Source: Rugalucina vietnamica (taxonomy: Eukaryota; Mollusca; Bivalvia; Lucinida; Lucinidae). Taken from it: a stretch of 64,000 nucleotides of DNA. Under the pieces are notes generated by a model, which was given only the letters and a program-made list of their open reading frames with translations, did no database searches and had not been told where the DNA came from. The stretch is taken from the NCBI GenBank assembly GCA_964017185.1, contig OZ024876.1:16938226-17002225 (forward strand), written 5' to 3'. Both the position numbers and the translations under genes were made by a program. Below, piece by piece: positions 1-13,100 of the stretch. Position 1 is the stretch's first letter, and the number at the start of each line of letters is the position of its first letter.

Positions 1-725
1 ACAACATTCGTATTAGCAAACCCGTCACTAAGGGCCTAACAAAATCTAGCGAAGCAGCATCCGATACGCTATGAACAGCAGATACATGAGTTTGTATGTT
101 TGGTACCTCTACATTTATATATCGATGTCGTATTGTAACAAAAATGGCGGCAAAATATGTAGCTATGTATACGCAAAAGATAAAAATAATAACCGAGTAC
201 ATTTTCCCTAATTCATGTACATGTAAATAAAAGTAATTATATTTCAGCCTCTTACATGATGCACTGTACGAACTATTAAAACAGGGTGTCCTAAACAAAT
301 GTCTCTGGTAGATTTTCTAATTCTTAATGATCAACTTTTTGACATACAAATAATAAATGAAAATGTCTATGCCATTACCACTTGCTGTGTAACTCTTGCA
401 TTTTGTTTTATGAAAATACATTAATGTCTTCTCATTGTATCATAACGTTAGTTGTACATGTTTAAGGAGAGGACTTACTAATGTTGTAATAACTTGTGTC
501 CAATCCTTTTGTTTATTCACACTGAAATATGACTAAGGTACGAAAATTTAATAAGACTGGCCGCAGTAGTCTTACAGATTGCTTCGCAAAGAAAAGGTTG
601 CGGCCGGTATATTCTTGTCATTTTGATGGCCCGTGTTTATCCTGACATGCATGCAATAAAAGCAAACAGCCTATTAAATCATTGCTACTGTACAGAATTA
701 AATACCTTCGATCAAATGTTATTCA
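1..725. other. Upstream region, no gene seen
   Basis: AT-rich. A hairpin-like GGCCGCAGTAGTC...TTGCGGCCGG at 560-606 is the only structure noted. It may include the ligase promoter, but no element is clear. Confidence 0.5.
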
Positions 726-931
726 TTACGAAAACTTGCCCATGCAATATACATGTATAGAGATTTTTTTCGAGAGCAAAATTGAAAATTTCATGGAAAA
801 TTTATGACATCTTAATGATTTTGCATAAAAATAAGAAAAATAGGTATACGTGACCCCTGCAAACCCCAGATTTTGTACATGAAAGTGGGGTGTAAGGGGG
901 TACACATTTCACGGACATGTTTTCCTGGAAA
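726..931. mobile_element. MITE family B, centre deleted
   Basis: Both ends of family B (ACGAAAACTTGCCCATGC; CACGGACATGTTTTCCTG) with the central palindrome missing. Confidence 0.75.
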
Positions 932-1031
932 CTGATTATCCATATGTTCACTGGAAGTGTGGTTATTTCATTATTTGTCGGAAAGGACAATGCTCAGGCT
1001 ACGAATATCTGATGACGCCCTTAAATATTAA

Positions 1032-1179
1032 ATGAGGTTCGCATCCATTCTTATGTTCAAAGATCGGGTAATCGTAGATGGTGTGAAACAAAACACAGGT
1101 GATAAAGTCAATATAAAATTTAATCTAAACAAAACAGTAAATATGGATTATAAGCCATCTAAAGAAATACGTAATATCC
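1032..1179 (+). CDS. Candidate first coding exon of the biotin ligase gene
   Basis: An ATG directly preceded by an in-frame TAA opens 49 codons and ends at a strong donor, C|GTAAGT. The exon ends in phase 1, which is what the next exon at 3905 needs (C+GT = Arg). The peptide (starts MRFASILMFKDR) has no motif I recognise. Support is only the start, the donor and the phase, so another first exon is possible. Confidence 0.4.
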
Positions 1180-4100
1180 GTAAGTTACATACTTGTAAAA
1201 ACTTAAATTCAAATGTTTTATATTTATAAAAAATTATCATACATGTACTCATTTTCAAAATTCCTCCGAGAAACTCCGCGAAACCGACTTTGATCGACAA
1301 ATCAAGGTAATTACCTTTCTCGGAGAAACACCGAGAAATTTCACCGAGAAACACCGAGGAATTTCGCGCAGACGATTTTGTCTACCTGGCTTATTTCGCG
1401 GTGTTTCTCCGAGAAATGAAAATTTCGCGTTTGCCATGGTTGCGGAGAAACGCGGAATATGTTGTTTTTAATTTACCGGGAGTGTATAAATAATCCAAGT
1501 CACATGACCAAGATGGCCGCCATGCCCATATATGGTAAAAACTCTTCAAAAATCTTTTTCTCTGGAACCGATAGACCAATTTCAATGAAACTTGGCATGA
1601 AGCATCGATGGCTAAAGCACTACAATGTATATATAAATCATGACCCTGTGATGACCTTGACTTATTTTATGGCAAGGTCAACATAGGTCGCCAATGCATT
1701 TGAATGGGGAAAACTTTTAAAATGACATTTAAAGTGAAAGTCTTGCAGGAAATGGGCAGTATTAATGATTCTGAAAAAAATTGGACCCCAGGGGCTCATG
1801 TGCCCCCACCCCGGGGCAATATACATGTATATCTTCACGATATTCAAACGTCTGCTCCTCTGAAACCACTTGACCAATCAAAGCCAAATTTTATGTAATG
1901 CATCAATAGGAAGGGTTAACCAATGTGTATATAAATAATCCAGGTCACATGACCAAGATGGCCGCCATGCCCAAATATGGTAAAAACCCTTCAAAAACCT
2001 TTTTCTCTGGAACCGTTGGACCAATTTCAATGAAACTTGGCATGAAACATCGATGGCTAAAGCACTACAATGTATATATAAGTCATGACCCTGTGATGAC
2101 CTTGACCTATTTTATGGCAAGGTCAACATAGGTCACCAATGCATTTGAATGGGGAAAACTTTTAAAATGTCATTTAAAGTGAATGTCTTGCAGGAAATGG
2201 GCTAAAGGACTGACTATTAATGATTCTGACAAAAAATGGACCACAGGGGCTCATATGCCCCCACCCCGGGGCAATATACTTGTATATCTCCATAATATTC
2301 AAACATGTGCTCCTCTGAAACCACTTGGCCAATCAAAGCCAAATTTTATGTGAAGCATCTAAAGGATGGGGTAATCAATGTATATATAAATAATCCAGGT
2401 CACATGACCAAGATGGCCGCCAGGCCCATATATGGTAAAAATCTCTCAAAAATCTTCTTCTCCGGAACCAGTGGACAGATTTCAAGGAAACTTGGCTTGA
2501 AGCATCGATGGCTCAAGTACTACAATGTATATATAAATCATGACCCTGTGATGACCTTGATGGCGAGGTCAACATGGGTTGCCAATGCATTTGAATGGGA
2601 ATAACTGTTAAAATGTCATTTGAAGGAAAAAGCCAGCAGGAAATTGGCAAATGGACAAAATATTGATTATTCTGAAAAAGAAAAAGGCCCAAGGGCTTCA
2701 TCTGCCCCTGCACTGGGATTAAATACCATAATATTCAAACATGTTTATTGGTATATGCTGCAGATCTCAGGTGAGTGTTTACAGGACCATTGGTCCTCTG
2801 GTTTAACATGTTGGTGCATTCACAGGTGGATCAACACCTATTTTTGGTAGAGTTACACTGCAGCAGATATTTAATGAGCCGCATCGTGAGAAAACCGGAT
2901 TTTTGCCTAGGCGAAAACAAAGGCGCAGATCAGCTTCGCGGTAACCGCGAAGCTGATCAGCGCCTTTGTTTTCGCTACACGGATAGTATATTTCCTCTTC
3001 TTCTTATATCCGAAATTTCAAGCTTCTAGCCTGCTTCTGAGACTGTACAGCCCGGTTTGTGTCGGACCTGGTCGGAAATCCCGAAGACCGGTTTTCTCGC
3101 GTCGCGGCTCTAATATGCACTGCTTATTGAACCTTTTTTCACAGAATTAAAGCATGCAAGAAAAATACTAGAGTTTTTGAATACTCTTTGAAAACTCTCA
3201 ATAGACAAGTATTGCAAAACATACTTCCTATTAGAGCAGGCCCCGAGGTTATAAGAGATTTTTCGTGCTCAGCTCAGCTGAGACTAAAATTTATCCTGCT
3301 CATAAATGTTAAAATGCCAACAATTGTTGGCATTTTAACATTTGTAAGCAGGTTAAATTACAGGCTTTGGTGATCTAAACCTGAAATTTCAATTTATTTT
3401 CACTATTTCTGCATTTATGAGCAATTTGAATTTTGGTCTCAGCTGAGCTGAGCATGAAAAAGGTTTTATAACCTCGGGGCCACGTCTCATTCTCACTCCA
3501 GTCTACAAAACCCTAGTAAGAAGTCTGATAATGTTTTGCAGTAATTAATGTACACATCATTTTTGGGAATGTGGAATACATACTTGGTTTACAGTACCTT
3601 AACATTACAAAAACTTGCCCATGCATTATACAGATTTTTTTTTTCATATGTAAAAAAAGAAAATAATCACTAGAAAAATTTTGATATTTGTTTCCTATTT
3701 TTGCTCAAAACATAGATTGTGGGTACATGTTAGAACTGCCTTGTTGATGCGGTTCTAACGAGTACACACAATCTATGTTTTGGAGCAAAAATAAGAAAAA
3801 TAGATATACCCCTGCAAACCCCAGTTTTTCTATATAAAAGTGGGGTTCAAGGGGGTAAACATTTCATGGACATGTGTTCCTGATGATGTTCATATTTCGT
3901 CTAGGTCAGGCAGATTTCATCGGGAACAGCATTGAGAAGTTCTCCAAACTCCGTATAGATGACATCCACACTATAGTTCATGAGAGTTTCAATGAGTGTG
4001 AAAAACTTCAGCTATTACGTCAAGGCTCAGAACCGGAAGGGATTGTTGAGGACTCAGTTAGTCAGACAAAGAGTTTCTTTGAGCTCATTAGTACCACTAA

Positions 4101-7100
4101 TACTGGCTATAAACAGGCTTTAGACATGACAAGTTCTAAGAACAAAGGTAAATGATCTATCACTCGAGAAAACCAGCAATACGGGTTTCTGACCAGGGCT
4201 CACACAAACTGGCATGTACAGTCCCAGAAGCAGGCTAACAGCCTGAAATTTTGGATTTAAGAAGTATTGCGATTATACTATCCGAGTAGCAAAAACAAAG
4301 GCGCTAATCAGCTGTGCAGTTACCGGTTTCACATATGAAGATTTATGGTTTTCTGATCCATTGGCTTAGATCATAATTTGCAGCATAAGTGAGTATTCTT
4401 GGTATGCAGACACCAATTTCAGAATTGAAATTTGAGCCGCAATGCCAGAAAAAAAACCGGTCTTCAGGGATTCCGAGTAGGTCCGACACAAACCTGCCTG
4501 TGCAGCTACAGAAGATGGCTAGAAGCTTGAATTTTCGGACTTGGAAATCAGTGGAATGGTATTATCCGTTTAGCGAAAACAAAAGGGCTGATCAGCTTCG
4601 CAGTTACTGCGAAGGGGATCTGCATCTTTGTTTTCACATAGGCAAAAATCTGGTTTACCTCTGTCTGTCAGTGCATATGAAATTATTGCCGAGCAGAGAA
4701 TCGCCTGTGCTTGCTATGACAGCCTAATAACAGAGTTTTCCACTGTCTCAGATCTTTCTGAAATGTTTTCTGTTTTTTTTTTTGTTTTTTTTTCTATTTC
4801 ACCAGAAAATTTCTTTTCCATGTGTCTGCCCATTAATTAGAAATGGAGCTTACTAAGAATCAGAACCAAGATTTCTAAAATGAGCCACATCATAATAAAA
4901 AACGGATTTTTGCCTATTCGAAAACAAACGCGCAGATCAGCTGTGTAGCTGATCAGTGCCTTTGTTTTTTCTACTCAGATAGTACAATTCCTCTTTTTCC
5001 TAAATCCAAAATTTCAAGCTTCCAGTCCTTTTCTGTGACTGTATAGGCTGGTTTGTGTTGGACCTGGTCGGAAACCCCGAAGACCGTTTTTTTCCGCATT
5101 GCGGCTCAAATGATGTAGGTGTAAAATAAAAAATGGTCTTGTTCCCACTAACTTGGCACAGATTGGGTAGAGTCAGTAAGTTAGAAAAAATTTTTTCTAT
5201 TTTTTAAAATGTACGTAAAACATTGAGTTTACAAAAATAAAACTTGCTGAGCACAAAAGCTCAGGAAGGGTTGGGTTAGTTGAAACTACAATTTTTTTTT
5301 TTTTTATTTGCACTGTATTTACTTTGAAGCAAGTAGAATATAAATGCTGCATTTAGCCATTTTTGTATCAATGATTTTCAAGGTATTGGGGCCAAAGTAA
5401 AGCAAGGAGAGACACTAGCGGTTCACCAAGCTGTAAAGACTGTGACAAGAATTGTCTCCCCTTGTGATGGACTGGTTACAGATATTACCACTGGAGCTTC
5501 TGGTGAACCAGTCTATACTGTGAAGCCTGAGCAACAGAATCAGTCTGGAGAAATGCATTCTGGGTACAGGTAGTCTTTGAATTTTTAAATTTTTATTTGA
5601 ATTTTAGTTTTCAGCTCAAATAAAAATGGTAAAGTACTGTAAATTCGGAAATTTTCGGGTGACTTTTATTTTGCGAATTTTCTATATACGAATTATTAGC
5701 GAGTTCTTGAATTTGCGAGTGAGTGTCCATGTATTCTATAAATTTTATAGTGACTCTTTATTAGCGAGAACTTTGAATTCGCGAGGCAACCAATACGCAA
5801 ATATTAGCGAAAATTAAGTTCTCGTGAATATTTGTGGATCTACAGTATACAGATGTAGCTTATCATTATATTTGGAGGAAAGCAAATACTTAAAAACTGA
5901 GGTTCCATCCCTGTATGACCTTAGCTGTTGGTGGAATATTAAACCCACACTCACCGACTTGGAATCAATCTTACATTATGAAAACTTGCTCATGCAATAT
6001 AGAGAGGTTTTTCTAGCTGTAAAAAGTTAAAAATTTCTTCAGAAAATGTTTCATATTTTTGCTCAAAACATAGGTTGTGGGTACAGGTAAGAACCGCCGC
6101 GCCAAGGCGGTTCGAACGAGTACCCACAATTTATGTTTTGGAGTGAAAAGAAGAAAAATAGGTTTACCCCTGCATACCCTAGTTTTGCTATATAAAAGTG
6201 GGGTTCAATGGGGTATACATGTTATGGACATGTTATCCTGATGAGAATGTGCAAGCAAAGCAAACCAACTGCTACAGTCCTCCTGACTTGTGCAGCTGAA
6301 AGCAAATACACACATGAGCTGCAACATGAGAAAAGTTTCAGAAAACTAGATTTTTGCTTATGTGCAGCTACTGCACAGCTGATCAGGACCTTTGTTTTCA
6401 CTCCATGGATAGTACAATCCCTCTTCTTCATAATCTTCATAGCTTGCTTCTGTAACTGTACAGGCTGGTTTGTGTTATACTTAGTCAGATACCCCTATGT
6501 CCTGTTTTTTGCTGCCATGGCTCATAAAATTATGTCTTATAAAGTACCGGTATGATTGTTTAGAAAATACAGTTTTTAACTTTGTTCTTTATTTTGTCAG
6601 TAAGCAGATGCCAAACCTACGACAGACACAAAGTGACCTATTTAATATTGAGCTGTTTAAAAGCCAAGTCCAAACAAAAGCCATTGGGCAACAGCTCACG
6701 TACATGGAATCTACTGGGTCCACCATGGATGATGCAAAATTGGCGGCTCAACGAGGTACCGGATTTTTTGTTTGTTTGAAGGATTGTAGTATTGCAAGAC
6801 AATCTAGTTGTCTGAAAAATGTACACAAACATTATATTCTTAGAAACATAATGCAAAAAAAGAAGTTGACCTACATTCGAGCTGCGCCATGAGAAAACCG
6901 GATTTTTGTCTATTTGAAAACAAAGGTGCAGATCAGCTTTGCAGTAAATGCTAAGCTGATCAGCACCTTGTTTTCGCTACACGGATAGTACAATTCCTCT
7001 TTTTCCTAATTCTGAAATTTCAAGCTTCTAGCCATCTTCTTGCTTGTACAGGTCGGTTTGTGTCAGACGTGGTTGGAAACCCCGAAGACTGGTTTTCTCG

Positions 7101-10100
7101 TGTCACAGCTCATTTTGTTGCAGTGACAAAGGCAGCAAACAGGAAATGCCTTACAGACCTGAATTAAATAGAAGCATATTATTTTCTGCTTGTTACAGAA
7201 TCATTCATACTAAACTAGGAAAACACATCAGGAAAACATGTCTGTGACATGTATACCCCCTTGAACCCCACTTTTATAAAGACAAACTGTGGTTTACAGG
7301 GGTATACCTATTTTTCTTATTTTTGCTCCAAAACATAGATTGTGGGTACTCGTTAGAACTGCCTCAGCTAGGCGGTTCTAATGTCTACCAACAATCAATA
7401 TTTTGAACAAAAATATCAAAATTTTTCTACTGAAAATTTTCAGCTTTTACAACTTTAAAAAACCCTGTATATTGCATGGGCTTGTTTTCATAATGTATCA
7501 ATTCTGACAGGTTGTCCTTCTGGCTCAGTCTTTATGGCAGAGACAATGACCAAGGGTCGAGGTCGTCAAGGAAAAACTTGGACTGCTCCACCAAAAGGCA
7601 ACATCTACATCACTTTTGTATTGCGTTTAACAGAAAAGGTACATATTATCACATATGAGCCACCACATGGGAAAACCAACAATCTGCATATGCGAAAACA
7701 AAGACGCAGATCAGCTTCGCGGTAACCGCGAAGCTGATCGGCGCCTTTGTTTTCGCTACTTGGATAGTACAATTCCTATTCTACTTAAATCGGAAATTTC
7801 AAGCTTCTTCTAGCTCTTTTCTGTGACTGTACAGGCCGGTTTGTGTCGGACCTGTTCGGAAACCACATTGTTGGTTTTCCCACGAGGCGGCTCATATAAG
7901 ATATGAGAGAAAGGGTCTGCTTGGTTTCCAACCAAGTCTGACACTAACCAGGGTTTACAGTCACAGAAAAAAGGCTAGAAGAATGAATGATATTTGTTTT
8001 TATCTTCTTAATTCTTGCAGGTGCATGTAATAAGGAGAACCATAAAACACTCTGAAAATGAGTAAGACGGGCCTGTTAACTGCCCTTGAATGTCTGAAAA
8101 AGTCTCCTAGACTTATAGAGGGGAACGTTTTGTAGCCTTGATTTTTCTCATCAATAGGCTAGGTTTACTCAAGAAAGTATCCTTGCCAAAGACCACACAA
8201 TAAGCAATCTATTTCTTCAGTTTACATGGGATTATAGCGGTAAATCTTTATTCCCTGGTGCATTTCAATCGTCAGTTTAAAAAAACACAAAACAAACAAT
8301 CTGTTATCTAACAAAATCCTTACTGCATGCCATGTGATCTTTAATGAAGAAACATTGCTTGTCTGACCCAAGCTTCACAAAAGGTTGTTGTATAATATAG
8401 ACATCTTTCCATTTCAGTCTTCTTGTCTTGTTCAGTTTGCTGCTGCCCTGGCTGTTGCCAAGGCAATAAGGTCAGAGGGTCTAGAGGCCAAGGTCAAATG
8501 GCCAAATGATATTTGGGTCAAAGGTCACAAGGTCAGCGGTATTCTGGTGGAGGCAGAGATGTCAGCAGCTGTCAGCAGTCGTGATACTAACAAGGAAGAA
8601 ACAAAAGGGATTGCAAATGGCAATTCTAGCCAATCAAATCAACCAGAACCGGTGACATTTTATCTAGGAATAGGGATCAATGTAAATGATGACACAAGAC
8701 GAAATCCCGCCCTCAGAAACATGGCAACAAGTATTTCTAGTGAACTCTTTGGTCAGAAGATAACAAGGGAGAGAATCCTTGCCAATTTGTGTTTGGAGTT
8801 GGAATTTGCCCTTGACAAGAGTATGGCAGCCATTTTGACAGAGCTGGAGCCATATTTGTTGTTAAGTAGGTCATCAGAGGTGAAGGTCACGCCCAAAGAT
8901 GATGAAGAATTTACTGCAGTGGTGGAGAACATAGATAACATGGGGAGACTGCATGTCCAAAGTAAGAAAATGAGCCTAAGAAAAACAGGATTTTGTGCTT
9001 AACAATTGAGCCTGTGCATGAGAAAACAAACAATTTGGGTTCAGACCAGGTCCAACACAAACCGAGCTGTACAGTCAAAGAAGATGGCTAGAGGCTGGAA
9101 ATTTTGGATTTAGAAAGAAGAGGAATTGTACTATCCCTGTAGCAAAAACAAAGGCGCTGATCAGCTTCGCAGTTACTGGATCAGCTTCGCAGTTACTGCG
9201 AAGCTGATCTGCGCCTTTGTTTTTGCCTATGCAGATTGTAGGTTTTCCCATGCGGCAGCTCATTGTTGTTGCTCTTACGTTGGGTTTAACATCCCACCAA
9301 CAGCCAAGGACATACATAGCCCAGAATCAAACTATCTGACCCTGGATGACAAGGCCATTGTCTTAACCAATATGCCACAGAGGCTTTTCAGAAATGTCTG
9401 GCACTTGGGAATCTCAGATACATAGATTTGGGTGACTTTAAAGAGCTATGTGCATTGAGCAGGTTTTTTGCCCCTTACAAGCCAAAAATGAAATTCTAGG
9501 TATTTGGATTAAGAATTTTATTGTTTGATGTCTTAAGAGTGGATAAGAGGAATTGAATATCAAGTAGCAGTATGGCAGCAATGCATTGGTGTATAATCAT
9601 GTATGCTAAATGATACCTTCAATGAAATGAATGTTAGTATTTTGAGAAATTGCCTGCCAAGGTTTGTTGCAGTTAGGCTCATATGTGTATTAAAATCCAA
9701 ACAAAAACCATCAATAAATGAGCCTCCTCATGGGAAAACCAACAATGTGGTTTCCGACCAGGTCCAATACAAACCGACCTGTACAGTCACAGAAAAGAGC
9801 TAGATGCTTGAAATTTCGGATTGGATTTAAATAGAACAGGAACTGTACTATCCGAGTAGCGAAAACAAAGGCGCTGATCAGCTTGGCAGTTACTGCGAAG
9901 CTGATCTGCGCCTTTGTTTTTGCATATGCAGATTGTTGGTTTTCTCATGAGGCAGCTCAAATTTTAAAACAATAATCTAATAGCCTACCCGTTACCTCTT
10001 GGAAAGGTCTCCAGTAGATCCCGTATTTATATGAGCCTCATCATGAGAAAACCGACATTCTGCATATGCAAAAACAAAGGGGCAGATCAGCCTCGCAGTA

Positions 10101-13100
10101 GTGCAAAGCTGATCTGCCCCTTTGTTTTGCTACACAGATAGTACAATTTCTCTTCTTACTAAATCCAAAATTTCCAATTTCTGTGCTTGTACAGCTTGGT
10201 TTGTGTCAGACCTGGTGGGAAACCATATTGTTGGTTTTCTTATGATGTGGCTCATATAGTAAAAAGGAAGTTTGAGGGGATAAAGGTGAAATATTAATAA
10301 TTGGATTCTAAATATAAATTGTATTTATTTTCATCAATATTGGTCTGTGTTCTTATGAAAAATACAAATTGTTTAAAAAAATATCTCAAATAGACCAAGC
10401 AACAGACAAGAAGCTCTGGCCCCAACCAACTAAAATGAATAGCTTTAAGTTGGGGCCATCATACAGTCTGAGCCTGACCCACCGACATGCAATTAAAGAA
10501 GGCAGCATAGTTATCAACCATAATTGGGTTAAAAACTAAGCATGCAGACTGTCTCATATCATTGAAGTTATATCCTATATGTTTGTGTTTGTAATGTATA
10601 GTGATTTTTCTAAACTGATATTCTTAATTTTGTAAACCAAGTCATTATAAAATTTTGGTTCCAAAAGGTCATCATGTAAAAGCGCCTTTAACCCAACATT
10701 AAATTTGGAAATCAATTCATAGTGTCTACGATGAAATTTAGAAAAATGTTGTGTTTTTTTTTGTTGTTGTTTTTTTGAAGTTTATGGTATCGATAGCCCT
10801 GCTGGAGAAGTTTGGCCGTTAAACATTTATTTGGTGCATTGAAGTCCATAAATTAGCCCATTACCTTTTGGAGAAAAGTTACATGTACATTTTGCTAAAT
10901 GTTGTCACAACATCATGTGCCATAATATGTTTTCTTGTTTATTTATAGGAACAGATTCTGACCATGAGGTAGTTCTATCTGACCTGATGACCTCTGTACG
11001 ACCTTCACCTTGCCATTATATCTATGTGTATGAAGGTGACGGCTCAAGTAAACAGAGTGTTCATATGTTATACGAGTCATTACTGGTGATGTGTGATGTG
11101 TCAAAGTACATGGTCAAGAAAATCTCACCAGAGGATATAAAACAAGGTAATTTAGCCTTTGCAAGTGAAAACCAACAATTCAGGTTTCCGACCAGGTCTG
11201 ACACAGACTGGACTGTGCAGCCAAGCAGTCTAGAAGCTTGAAATTCTAGATTTAAGAAGAAGAGGAATTGTATTATCTATGAAGCGAAAAAACAAAGACC
11301 CTGATATCTTAGTCTTTGTTTTCGCCTATTATATGCATATTGTTGTTAGCTCACCTGAGCCGAAGGCTCACAAGGTGAGCTTATGGTACAGTAGTCGAGC
11401 CGGCGTCTGTCCGTGCGTGCGTCCACATTTTCAAACTCAAATATCTCTAAGACAACAAGGCCGATCATGATCAAATTTTATCTAAAGCATCATTGAAGAG
11501 GGGGAAAGGTTGCATTAGGTTTTGGGCCAGGTCGGATTGGAACTCTGGTTTCCATGGCAACAGATAGCTCCCATAGACTTACAATGGGAAAAACATAAAA
11601 AAAAAACTTCTTCTCCGAAACCACAAGTCCCAGACCTTTCATATTTTGTGTGTAGCAATGTATAGTGGTCCTCTTTATAAATCCTGCCAACCGTGCCCCT
11701 GGGGTCCATACAGGCCCCGCCCCGGGGGCTTGATGGGGCAAAACATAAAAAAAACTTCTCCGAAACCGCATGGCCCAGAGCCTTCATATTTTGTATGTAG
11801 CAATGTATAGTGGTCCTCTTTATAAATCCTGCCAACCGTGCCCCTGGGGTTCATACAGGCCCCTAGGGGGGTGGGGGGTGGTCATGGGTAAAACATAAAA
11901 AAATCTTCTTCTCCGAAACCAAAAGGCAAAGAGCTTTCACATTCTGTTTGTAGCAATATATAGTGTTCCTCTTTATAAATCCTGCCAACCTTGCCCCTGG
12001 GGTCCATACGGGCCCAGCCCCAGGGGCGTCATGGGAAAAACTTTAAAAAATCTTCTTCTCCGAAACCATAAGGCCCAGAGCTTTCATATTTTGTGTGTAG
12101 CAATGTATAATGGTCCTCTTTATAAATCCTACCTACTGTGCCCCTCGGGTCCATACAGGCCGCGCCCCGGGGGTCATTAGGAAAAACATAAAAAAATCTT
12201 CTTTTCCAAAACCACAAGGCCCAAAGCTTTCATATTTTGTATGTAGCAATGTGTAGTGGTCCTCTATATAAATCCTGCCAATCATGCCCCTGGGGTCAAA
12301 AATGGCCCCGCCCCGGGGGTCATTAGCTCCCATAGACTTACAATGGGAAAAACATAAAAAATCTTCTTCTCCGAAACCACAAGGCCCAGAGCTTCCATAT
12401 TTTGTCAGTAGCAATGTATAGAGGTCCTCTTTATAAATCCTGCCAACCGTGCCCCTGGGGTCCATACGGGCCCTGCCCCGAGGGCGTCATGGGAAAAACA
12501 TAAAAATCTTTTTCTCCGAAACCACAAGTCCCAGAGCTTTTATATTTTGTTTGTAGCAATGTATAGTGTTCCTCTTTATAAATCCTGCCAACCGTGCCCC
12601 TGGGGTCTATATGGGCCCCGCCCGGGGGCGTCATGGGAAAAACTTTAAAAGATCTTCTCCAAAACCACAAGGCCAAAAGCTTTCATATGTTGTATGGACC
12701 AATGTATAATCCTCTTCTTTATAAATGCTGCCAACGGTGCCCCTGGGGTCCATACAGGCCACGCCCCAGGCATGTCATTATCTACCATAATATATGATAA
12801 AATCTTCTCTGCAACAGCATGACACAAAGCTTGTATATTTGATATACAACATTGTCATGTGGTGCTCTACATAAATCCTACCAAACTTGCCCCTGGTGTC
12901 AAATATGGCCCCACCTAGGGGGTCATTATAGGACCCTGACCTTGTTAGATGATTTTTTCACGTGAACCAAAATGGCAGAAAAGAGGATACACAATCCAGA
13001 CAAGAGCTCTTCTGCTGATGTAAGAAGGGTTTCAAGGTCACATGACCAAGGTGGCCGCCATACCCATATATTGTAAAACCCCCAATTACTTTGTCCAGTG

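Noticed and set aside
8972-9425. Extension of ligase exon 6 or an extra exon near 9260-9425
   Set aside because: A family A fragment starts ten bp after the GTAAGA donor, and the next exon at 10949 joins in phase with the domain continuing directly. The frame at 9300-9425 has no matching phase or motif.
11490-12827. Repeated MDPRGTVGRIYKED-like frames on the minus strand
   Set aside because: Tandem-unit translations inside a CTCACCTGAGC-type element, broken each ~145 bp.
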